A DNA stretch of 64,000 nucleotides from Rhypophila decipiens (lineage: Eukaryota > Ascomycota > Sordariomycetes > Sordariales > Naviculisporaceae), in assembly GCA_033297075.1 (NCBI GenBank), contig MU858202.1:27751-91750 (forward strand), given 5' to 3'. The translations under genes and the position numbers were made by a program. Below are positions 53,758 to 64,000 of the stretch, in pieces; the stretch's first letter is position 1, and the number at the start of each line of letters is the position of its first letter. Below the pieces are notes generated by a model. The model was given only the letters and a program-made list of their open reading frames with translations. It was not told the origin of the DNA and ran no database searches.

Positions 53758-56700
53758 CTATTTACCGAGGCCGCCAGCCCATCTTTTCTCTGCCAAGCTT
53801 GATGGATCGTAGGATGAATACAAAAACTGACATCCAAAACAGCCCAGGCCATATCAAATGATAATAAGCTAAACAAATAACCAATGTCAGTATATATCGC
53901 AGGAACAAAGCACCAAACCAAATCACTAAAGAGAAACAGAAAAGACATACCTCAATCAACTTCTCAGTAAGCACAAAGCACTGCTTATCCTGCCCTTCCT
54001 GCCCAGTCAAATTAAACGAGCAGCTCCTCCACAACCCCCCGAACCCCTCATCCTCGAGTAGTTCATTAAGCGTCTCATTCGACGCCTCCGGGTTCGAGCT
54101 CGAAAACCTGGGATTACCCGTCAACGTCTGCAGCAGGATATGCGCCGACTCCAGCGTAGCCGGGTTCTGGCAGTGCAAAACAATATCGTCCAGTATCGTG
54201 ATGATCGGGCCGCACAAGTGCATCACGACCGTCGGCCTGGACACGGCAATCTCATTCAGCCACTGCAGGGTCCGGTTCTGCACCGCATCTTCTAGATACT
54301 GGAAATCCACAAGCTCGATCGCCGTGTTGAGCAGCAGATCTTTATCCTTCATGGCCGCCAGGTCCTGACCTGCCCTGCGTAAACCGCCCACGCTATCAGC
54401 AGCACTGACGCTGCCCTTCTTGCTACTGCGATCCGAACCAGTGCTACTTCCAACGACGCTGGCAACGGCTACTCCTGCCGCAGTGACCACCGCTCCCGTA
54501 GGCGGACCGACCGAAGTCGGCGAGAGTAGTCCGCTGGGACTGATCCCCACCGACCATAGGCTATCCCTCAGCTCATCCACGCTGACAGTCCGAGCCAGGA
54601 TCAGGGCCATGTACGGGGACGACGACAGTTCGCGTATGCTCTTGGTATTGTCGCCGCCGTTGGGCTTCCCGCCGTTGCTTCCCGGCGACGTCGCGATAGC
54701 ATGAGCTGCCCCGCCGCCAGTAGTCATCTCCAAAAATGTCGAGAGCACCCTCAACGCGGTAGCTTTCGTGACGCTATCAGTCAAGCCCCTGACAAGACAG
54801 GCGCAGGCGGCAAAATGGAAATTCTCGGCATTGAAATGGATACCATAGGCATCATCCAGGGGCAGCGCCGCGTCCTCCAGCTGCCCTCTACCCTGCAGCA
54901 GACACGGGACCATCTTGTCCCCACGCATATCGCCAGAGGTGCTGATGTTCGTGAGCACCGACTCGAGGAACATGGCGGTGCAGTTGAACAGGTTCGGCGG
55001 CACCAGACGGAGCAGCGACATGGCCAGCCAAAACAGCTGTAGCCCGTACCGCGACGCCGAAGGCAGCTTGGCCATCATCTTGGAGAGCGAGGTCACGATG
55101 GCCACCAGCATGTCGCTATTGCTATCGTCCCCAAACCGCCCGACGCTGTTCCTAAGAGCCACGAGCACCTGGTACAGCAGGTCATCGTCCACCTCCTCGC
55201 GGGCCAGGCACCCCATGACGGTGAAGGCGCGGGGCTGGATGGCCGGATTGTTCTGGAATGCCGTGCTGGCGACGAGGCTCATCCACCGCGAGCGCCAGGC
55301 GTTGGCTACGTCGACCGAGGGAGCGGCGACGGAGCACGTCTCGAACAGGAGGGCGGCCAGGTTCTCGGTGGCATTAAGGGTAGGTCCGGAATCCTGGTTG
55401 GTAGAAATCGACGCCCCATCGCGAGTGAAGACGGGCGAGTTCAAGAACATATCGCTGCGGGGGTCGGATAGCGTCTCCAACGTCGCCCTCAGCTTGTTCA
55501 TCCTGATCTCGTCCAGGTTGAACGAGGTGCATGCCGCATGAATAGAGTTAATCAAGAGCCTGTGCACGGTTACCCTGACTTCTGAGCTGCCCGTGTTGGC
55601 TAGCATAGTGACGATGTGGAAGATCTCGGAGAGGAAGAGCTGTGATTGTACCCCGCTGTCAAACGAGAGGGCGACGCAAAACTGGAGCAGCACGCAGAGC
55701 TCGTTCCAGACTGAGTTGTCCGGCAGATACTTGGTCGGCCGCAACGATGACCGGTTCAGGGCTTTGCGAAGGCGGGAAATTACCCTGCCTCGGAGTGTGA
55801 TTGTGCCGATAGCGGCGGCGATAGATGTCAGAGTCTCAATCTGGTCATCGTTGAACCCCATACTCAAGGCGGTCTTGATGAGCTCGTCCAGCAAGATGTC
55901 CAGCAAAACTTCATCCTGATAAATCACGGGCCATACCGACTGCTCTAGCGTGAAGTTGAGTGTCGGATCCTGCAGGGCAACGTCGATAAGTTTCCTGAAC
56001 AGTGCCGCAATCTTGTCTCTGCCCTTCTCACTCTCGGTCTCGCCGGTCAACAGCGAGGTGCGCAGACCAGGGATCCAGGGCGCCATGTATGCAAGGCTCA
56101 ACGGCTTTTGTTCGTCCGAGAAGCTATCCCAGCCTACAAAGAACTCGTTCAAAAAGTCCGAGGTGAGCTGTGGCTCGGCCTGCGCCAGTTTCTGGCTGAT
56201 CTTGATTATGAAGCGCGACGGATCCAACGGTATCGAGATGTCCTTGGTACTCATCAGGGTCGACGCCGCCGTGAACTTGAATGCTTTGCAGAGAGCGCTG
56301 AGCAGATTATACGACGACAGCCTAAGGATCGGATCCGGGCTCGCAAGGTTAGTCAGGGCAAGATTCAAGAGCGTGCCGGGTACATCTTGCGGCCTGATGA
56401 ACCTCTCAAATGGTTTCATCGATCTCGTGTCCTTGACATACTTGGCTCTCGCCGCGCGGATAGCCTGCAGGACGTCCGTCTTCTTGGGGCTGGTGAAGTA
56501 CATGATGATCTTGCCGTTATCTGCCCTCAGGCCAAAGGCCGAGTCATCCTCGGTCTGTATCGAGGTTGGGGCCTCATCCACCTCGCCTAGGCGGAATATG
56601 TCATTGACCGTCGTGCTGAGGCGGAAACCAGGGTGTACCTCCTGCCTCTTGGTCGTGGTAACTTGGACGAACTGGCTGCCAACCTTGATGACAACCTCGA

Positions 56701-59700
56701 TCTTGCCCTTGGACTTGGACAGTCTGGTTATGGGCTGAAAGACGAACCGGGTATCAGTGACGACGCTGATGGTCTCCTTTGGCAGATGAAGCTGGCTCAG
56801 GTGGAAATGCGCTTGGAGGTCTTGAAGGTTACCGATGAGATGGTACTCGACGTTCCTGGGACTGAAAACGCTGTTCTCGCTCTTGGACGAAAGTTTGAGG
56901 ACACGACGGAAGCACTTCTTGCAGGCCGAGTTCATGTTGTATATGTAGATGCGCGAGAGCTGCTGGGAGAGTTCAGTAGGCGTGAGCTTGTTGAGCTTGT
57001 GGAAGATGTCATCCTGAGGCTCGCTCTGCCCATTGTAGCATGTGGCATCGATGAGAAGACCAAACGGCCGGTGCCATAAACGACTGGCAATCTTCAGATA
57101 GCAATAGAGAAGGGTATCGTAATCGACAGATTCGGTGTCGATGTTGCGCAGAATGATGCAGATAATAGACAGCCCATCCTTGCTCTCGCCGCCGTCGTAC
57201 ACTGCACGAGCCGTGAGGAAGGATTCCGTACCCCGGAAGGCATTGCGAAGCATAAAGTTCTGGAACCTGGAATACGAAGGCGGCGTGTTTGCCGAGATCT
57301 GCGGCCGATTCCACGTAACGGCCAAAGGTGGAGGTCCCAGGTTCATGATCAGATTCCTCAATGGCTCCAAGACGGGCGATCGACCCCGAATCGACTCTCC
57401 GGGCGACCTCACGAGTTCTCTTCTCTCCTGCGAGGCGAGCCGTTGTCGAACGTGATCCCAGTGGTCATACAAGAACCTATGAAGCGCAACGCATGAGCCA
57501 AAATCAAAAGACTCGCCGCCAGCCGGCGTCTGGAGATCATCTGGGTCGACCGAAATCTCCCTCAAAAATGTCGTGACCTTGTAGATATTCTGCGTGAGGA
57601 AATCGTTCAAGGGGAACATAAACGGCTCCTTGGCACCAAACAGCACATTGTTCGCAAGATTCTGAATGACTTTGGCGATGAGCAAAAGCCCTCGACGCAT
57701 CTCTTTGGACGGCGCCGTGGTCACCAAGCCCTCGGCCTCGGGCGCGACGATGGCGGGGCAGAAGAAGCGCAGAAATATAAAAGCGCCAACGGCCGTGTAC
57801 TTGGCCTCCTGAAATCTCGGCATCACAGCCGCCGAGATGATGCTGCAGATTTTCTTGAAAGAGGGCGGTATGCTTGCTGAAGAGGCGCAAATGTCGTCGA
57901 TAAACACTTTGGCAACGATCTGCAGCTGCAATGCGTTCTTTTGGAGGTCTTCAGGCGAGGGGACACGAGTCGGGTCAAGCTCGAGATTCAGATCCTTGGA
58001 AGTCAGCATCAGCCGTTCGACGACTTTCTGCAACGTCGCCCTGAGGTAGCCAGCGCCCTTCCACTTGGCATAGACAGAAAGCATCTTGGTGGCGACGCAG
58101 GTCCTTCGTAGAAGCTCTGATTCGTTCTCGGTCTCCTCAATCTCCTGCTTGATCAGGGCCTCAAACAGGACAAAGCTCATGCCCCTGGTTTCGAATATGT
58201 TGAGGAGCGATATTGTGAGCTCGTCGATTTCATGGCTGGGACAGACAGCGCCCATTGCAATGGCGAGGCTCGGGTCGTTCGTGAGAAGCTATCGTGTCGT
58301 TAGTACAGCACCGCCAAGAAATGCCACAGGAAGAATGATATAAAAAACCTACATCCAACAACTCGTCGTATTTCTTGTTGACAGCCGCATCCGAGAGGTT
58401 ATTAAACTCGGTCCCCTGCACCAAGATATTGTAGAGCACCCTGACAAACGCGGTTCGTATCTCTACGTTCTCATGGTATCCGATACTCAACGAGTGCTTG
58501 AGACCAACATCAATGTTGGCACTTAGAAGATTGGACAGGATGGTGATGGCAAGGTCTGACGTGCTTGGCGTCTCCTCTCTTCCCGTGACACTACCTTCAC
58601 GATTCAGCTCGGCCGTCGACTCATGATTGAGCAGGGATAAAAACCGATTGAAGTACTGGTGGAACATCTGCGACTTGAGCTCGCTAGTGCCTGCATCTGT
58701 CTGTCCGTCTCCGGGCTGAAGAGGCAGACGGAAGGTTAGTTCGGCCAGCGACCGCAGACAAGCCTTGTCGAGATCCCTCTGCACCCTGGCCATCTCGTCT
58801 GGGCGATTGCCGCCAAAGACACCAGCATCTGTCCGTGGGGACCGAGGCCGGGCGATCCAGCTGAAGATGTACTCTAGCAGCTGATTCCGGATACGGACGT
58901 CGTCGCGCAGATTGAGATGTTCCTTCCGTCTTGTGACGGCTTCGCAGAGCTGGCAGATCTTGATCTTGACCCGGAGACTGCCTGGCGCGTCTGGAACACC
59001 ATCCAGGAACTTGGCAAAGCTCAATGTAAGCCCGTTCAGATGGAGCGAGGATGCTGCGCCAAGGTCAGAAGGGCCTTCCAGTCTCTCGACGAGAGCCTTG
59101 AGAAGAGAGGCTGACTGCTCTGCAAAGACGATTTCGTTGTCCTGCCCCTTGACACTTGGCTCGAGCGCGCCCGTGAACAGAACATCGAGCTCTGTTTCCA
59201 AGGCCTTGAAAAGAGGTTGGTACAATGACGGAGACACCTCGGTGGAAAGGATCTCCCTCATAGTCTCACGGACCCTCACGTTTGCACAGGCCAAGAGCTG
59301 GACACTAAGCCTGAGATAGCGATTCAAGAGAGGCTCCTCGTGATTCTCGGACGACAGGCGATCGATCCATCGCAAGCCGCTGATAGCTGGCTCTTCAAGT
59401 ATCACGGCCTGATCGGCAGTGCATATACCTCCCAAAGAAGCGAGGAAACCCGAGTAATTGCGCCACTCTGCCACGCTTCTCTCCGTAACAGTCTCTGCTG
59501 ACATGGTCGACACATCCTTTGACAAGTGCAACCAGCGGTCGAAGACAATCTCCCAGGCGTCAAGGATACCCGCGCTAGGATACTGCATGCGCCGAAGCAA
59601 AGCTCTAATTCGCTTCTGAAACGCAACCAGTCCCGTAAATCGGAAGGCTCGGGACGATATCTCGCGGAATATGTCGGCGTTTCGCAGCAGCGTGAGTGAC

Positions 59701-62219
59701 GACTTTGCAGTCTCGGGGGAAACGTCGATGAGACGACACTCGTCTAAAAATGCTCCGATGCATGATGTGACTATTTGACACACTTCAATATCGGCAGAGC
59801 AGAGCGAGACCAAGAGCAAAGTCTCCAGCTTTGTCGACGCAGCAGTTCTCTCTGGAATGTCTTCCGCGACGCCCGTCAATTCCTAAATAGATTGTCAGCC
59901 ATATTGGCAAGTCAAGGAAACTTGGAACATGCACATACCGGGATGGAGGTCAAGAGAAGCAGCCTGGACTCGAGGTATCCCTGTATGGACTTGAGTGTGG
60001 CAGCATTGCCAGGAAGCCCACTCCTGTCGCAAATCGACATCATGATGAGCGAACTGTCCAGGTTAGCACATATTCTCTACTCCATGACATATCCGAGACC
60101 GGGCAATGGATAAAACGTACGTCAGCTGCCAGAACTTGATCTTGAAGACCTTGGACTCAAGTCCCTTGAACGATCGTATTGTCTTCATGATTTGCTCCTT
60201 TGCAAACAACCGCTTGGCAACGCCGCAAGCTAAACGACGGACAGACTCCTCGGCGGCTACCACACAACAGATGAGGGACTCCAGGTTCTCCATATAGAAC
60301 TGCTCACGTTCTTTACGGTCACTGGGTGGTCCCTCGAAGAGAGTCATTGGTGATGCGTCCAAGAAGTCCAAGATATTACAGACCATAGCGACTGATGATG
60401 CACTCTCTACCGCTTTTCGCGGCGCGCTTTGATCTTCGATATAGCCTTCAGTCAGGAGGTGTGACATGGTCTGGTATATGGTAAGTAAGCGATCGGACTG
60501 CCTCCCACATGACTTTGGATGAAATAAATGGGATGGAATTTGAGATTGGATGAAAGCCTACCTGTAATTGGCCCTGGATAAAGGCGCTGGCAGCAGTATA
60601 TAGGGCTTGGTATTCCTGGCTGTTGCTCCCCAGCCGCGCAAAGTGAGAGCACGACTGGATGACCGAGATCTTGAAGCTGTGAGGAGCTGATGGGGTAAGA
60701 CATGTTTCGGCCAGGTTATCTACGCATCTCTCAAAGTTGAGATGAGAGAGGCTCACAAAGGTCGCCGTCATCAAGTCTTGTTCGAATAGGATCCCGTCGG
60801 AGCCGGGCGAGAAGCGACGAAACACGGCATCTCGGACCTCGTCCTGCACGTCCATAGCGTAACTCATCAGTGCAGAGTCGCTCTCGGCGTCGAAATGCCT
60901 GGCGGCGCGAAGCATGGACACAAGACAGTAAGCTGCCTGCTCGTTCCGATTCCTCAACGCTTTGCGAAGACCATCCAGGAAGCCAACCTTCTTGGCCATG
61001 CTGCCGCTCTTGGCATCGCGCAAATTGCTGGCAACTTCAAAGACGTCGGGCAAGAGGAACATGAGAGTCGTCTGCATCGGATACAGTAGCGCTCTCCGTC
61101 GACCATTGTCCCCGACGGTCTGTGTCATATCAAATAGTGTGTCAGGGCCATTATCACGGCGCTTCTGCATCTGGTGCAACTGGACGAATTCTCGGGGGTA
61201 TCTGTCTAACCACCGCGTAATAAGTAGAGGAGTGACAATGGCCACTGTGTTTTGAAACGATTTGCGGAAATGCAGGAAGCTCGAGCAGAACTCTTGTATA
61301 ACCGCGCTCAGCTTCTGGCCGTCCACCCAGAAGCACGAGACCAAGCGCAGGATAGTCAGGGCAGCCTTTTCCTCGTCGGCAGCGGCAGCGTTCGGTATAG
61401 GTGTCCCCTGGGCGGGAACGGTGGTGCGCACCGTGTATATAACATTTCTAAAGTAATCAAACGTGGCTGGCCAGCTCGAGGCAGTCATATACTCCACAAT
61501 GGTTTTGACATTGGCTTCGATGGCTGCGGCATGAGCCTGGAGAACACGCCCGCTCTCCAATGGCTCGTTCGACGGCGTCGAGAGGGGCGTTCGGGTCGAG
61601 TCTTGGAGAAGCTGAACGGCGGTCCGTTTAGGGGTCGACTGGTCGTCGAGTATAGTTTTGGCAGGGAGTACATAGCCATCGGGAAGGGGCTCGAAGAGAA
61701 GCTTGATCACTTCAAATAGGCGGCTGATCAGGACCTCATCAAGAGGTTCCGGGACGGGAAGCCCGGCGCGGCGCGAGGGCGGAAGGTGGCCATCGGAAGC
61801 AGCTTGCACGGCAGCACTATGTGACGGGTCCCAGTTCCGAGCACAGCAGTCGGCAATCAGCTCGAAGACGTAAAGTTCGGAGAGCAGGACATGAGGCGGG
61901 TGGGCGAGCACGCTCTTGTAGGGATGCGCGAGGTCTTCGAGAAGAGCCAGAAGGGATTCTAGGACGTGGGATATCGAGGGGACACTGATCTTGACGAGAG
62001 TCGTGCGCGTGCTGGCGACGATCTCGTCCTGGTAGAGATCCTGAGCAGGATTACCGGTTCGATGGGGAAGCTGACAGGCAAGAGAGTGTAAGCAAATCTA
62101 CAGTCACGACAACAAGGAACCTTGCGCCGGCATGAAAGCTTTCCTGATGCGGAATAAAAACATACTCTGGTAGTGAGCCTCTCCACCAGACAGCTCACCA
62201 GGCCGGCATCGCCATTCAT
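53758..62219 (-). CDS. Neurofibromin-type Ras GTPase-activating protein (7 exons)
   Basis: Exons are 62219-62166, 62070-60562, 60470-60121, 60053-59939, 59882-58353, 58288-53951 and 53826-53758, giving 2654 aa. It is the fungal NF1/Ira-type negative regulator of Ras-cAMP signalling. The N-terminal ~1200 residues are helical repeats. The RasGAP domain (about 1210-1450) has LLRRTCVATK, where Arg1247 aligns with the arginine finger, and the FLRFFCPAIVAPE motif. It is followed by a Sec14-PH-like module (about 1590-1750, from WHRPFGLLIDATCYNGQ) and a long helical C-terminus. Five internal junctions are clear from frame and consensus sites. The last is less sure: the GTATGT donor after LTEKLIE is joined to an acceptor at 53827, giving a tail FLYSSYDPSSLAEKRWAGGL and then GK-stop. 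Reading through the donor instead gives a hydrophobic tail ending at 53762, which looks intronic. The first exon has only 18 codons. Confidence 0.9.
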
Positions 62220-63922
62220 TGTGGGTTGACAAGGGCAGAGGCGGCCCTTTGCCTGTTCATGATTTCCAAGACGGGTGTATTATTATTTGTTGGTGGTGGA
62301 ATTGGTGTCTGTCTTGCCCAGCCCCGACGTGGTCTCCGACTCGAGCTGCTGTGCAAGGGAAGCTAGAGCCTAGAGGTAGCTGGATATGCAGTGTACTGTA
62401 CTGTGTAGGGGAATTGAAACGTAGGTAGCCAAGGTAAAGCCGTTCGTAGTTGTGTGTGAGGTGTGTGTCCGTTGTGCTAATGAGACTAGCATAAGTAGTT
62501 GTCGCCGTAGCCGTAATCGTCGGCGAAGGCCTTTAGTTTGGGTTCGTGATTTGTGTCGCTTTCGTTATCATGGAGAGCATGCGACAAAACAACCAGCTTT
62601 CATCCCAACAAAACTGCCCGGGTATACAAAAAACCACAAAAGTTGATAAATGCCCTTGCAGCCAGCGCAAGATACCGGACACTGCAATATCCAAAATGAC
62701 CTTTGGATCGCGATGCCTCTTTGTTCGGGGTTTGGGCAACTAATTTTCTCGAACAATCGAACACGGGACGAAATATGGATAGCCCATACCTACGGGTTGG
62801 GGCGGGGGTTGGCAACAAGCGGGCTAGCGTGAATAGTAGTAGCTGTCCTAGATCCAGTAGTGGCACTCTATAGATTCAATGTGGTATGGGCCAGAAGCAC
62901 AGACGACAACGAGAGCGGGAGACAAGACAGCAAGCCCAGGCACGCCAGACGCGGGGAGAGATTGGGACGGCGGCGTGCGTGCGGCGACGGGGGCAGAGTT
63001 GACGCCAATCAGGGCGGGGACCCCTAGAAAATAGGTGGATATCAGATCCAAGCCATGAACCGAAGGATCTTGACTGCACCTGCCAGAACCACACAACGCC
63101 CTGTTTCTCTTTTTTTTTCTACAGGTGGCTTCTTTTGTTGAAGAGAACGCACCGAATATCACATTTCACATATCATAATTCACAACAAGGAACAGGATAT
63201 ACCTTGCTTAATACATGTCGATTCTACACTTCGGTACTGTACGAGTTTTGGGGGCCAGGGGACCGGTGAGGGGAGTGGACTGGACCGAGCAAGAGAGGGG
63301 CCAAAATGTTACCTCAATGAAGCTTCAGATTCCTCCATCTGCCAAACCCTTTCCCTCTCCTTCCCCGTCAGGTACATGTACTCAGGGCCGGGCGGAGAGT
63401 CCACCCCTCCCTCCCGGAGACCTGATTGCCGAATGGGCCCTGGGCAATGAATGGAACGCCTCATACACGTAGTGTTCAAGAGTGTCAACGCCGCTTTACG
63501 CCGCTCCGAACAGCCGGGCCGTTGAGTCCTTTGTCCATCTTCAAATTTCCCAAGTTGAAGCCGTCCGTCTCGAATTTCGATGTGCCTCGAACCTTTTGGC
63601 ATTGAATTTCCCGGCCGGGTCAATCCGTCCTTCCCTTCTCTCTCTGTCTCTTGAACAAAGAAATAGAAGAAGAGGAGAAGTGGAAGTGTCATCCCTAGTC
63701 ATTGTTAGCCATACAATCTGACAGCCATGGCTATTGGCTCCGTGATTATCTGCTCAAATTTCATTCTTTCTATCTGCCCAACTACGTCACTCTACCTCTT
63801 CCTCGCCTACGATTACTGATTCTGTTTCTTTGAATTTCGCTGCCGAGCGATTCAATAAATACCCCAATCAATTCACAACGTCGGCGACAGACGACGAGAA
63901 ATAATCTGTCGACCCCCGACTC
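62220..63922. promoter_or_regulatory. Divergent promoter region RasGAP / right-edge gene
   Basis: This 1.7 kb lies between divergent starts. The right end (63740-63922) is CT-rich with TTCAATAAATACC before the ATG at 63923, as in a fungal leader. No gene or RNA is supported inside; open frames are 127 codons or fewer. Confidence 0.5.
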
Positions 63923-64000
63923 ATGCCGCCGAAGAAGGGTACCCAGCCAGAAGCAGTACCGACGCGGAAGTCCTCGAGAATTAACACAGAGGGCGCGGAG
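63923..64000 (+). CDS. 5' end of a gene running off the window
   Basis: The first 26 codons, beginning MPPKKGTQPEAVPTRKSSR, stay open to the window edge. The ATG follows a CT-rich, TATA-containing leader of the kind seen before other genes here. The basic Pro/Lys/Ser N-terminus is common in nuclear proteins, but no family can be assigned from so short a piece. Confidence 0.55.
   Translation, partial: MPPKKGTQPEAVPTRKSSRINTEGAE

Noticed and set aside
55950..56738. 262-codon + strand frame
   Set aside because: It lies antisense inside the large RasGAP exon, whose frame is intact and domain-supported.

Overview
The window looks like nuclear DNA of a filamentous ascomycete (Pezizomycotina, most likely a Sordariomycete). 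Supporting this are short introns of about 50-120 nt with GTRNGT donors and CTRAC-type branch sites, divergently paired histone H3 and H4 genes each with an intron, a single-polypeptide AROM protein, a neurofibromin-type RasGAP, a domesticated reverse-transcriptase gene (rvt) and an Rpn4-like C2H2 factor. The genus is not determined. No operons, CRISPR arrays, rRNA or convincing tRNA genes were seen.

Layout, left to right: COX11 (-, mitochondrial copper chaperone); an FAD-dependent amine-oxidase-like protein (-), whose 3' end is followed by two decayed tandem copies of its own last ~100 bp; an OPT-family transporter (+); PRP3 (-) and RPA190 (+), back to back on a shared promoter; histone H3 (-) and H4 (+), divergent; a long gene-poor stretch in which I reconstructed a two-exon gene for a small secreted cysteine-rich protein (+, 25094-25589); an MFS hexose transporter (+); rvt (-) and ARO1 (+), divergent; an Rpn4-like transcription factor (-); a ~9.8 kb gene-poor stretch carrying a ~200 bp MITE-like element; an NF1-type RasGAP in seven exons (-); and the first 26 codons of a gene running off the right edge (+, 63923).

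Most genes are housekeeping: respiration, splicing, Pol I transcription, chromatin, aromatic amino acid synthesis, Ras control and proteasome-gene regulation. They are not a pathway cluster. The accessory material sits in the gaps at 21.4-28.5 kb and 44-53.7 kb.

Splice junctions were assigned by reading donor and acceptor sites and requiring frame continuity. The summed coding length is divisible by three for every multi-exon gene. Product names rest on recognised motifs; no database search was run. The points most worth following up are the hidden cysteine-rich secreted protein, the rvt gene, the MITE-like element, the triplicated 3' end of the oxidase gene, and a CTGATTTGG motif repeated across the H3-H4 promoter.
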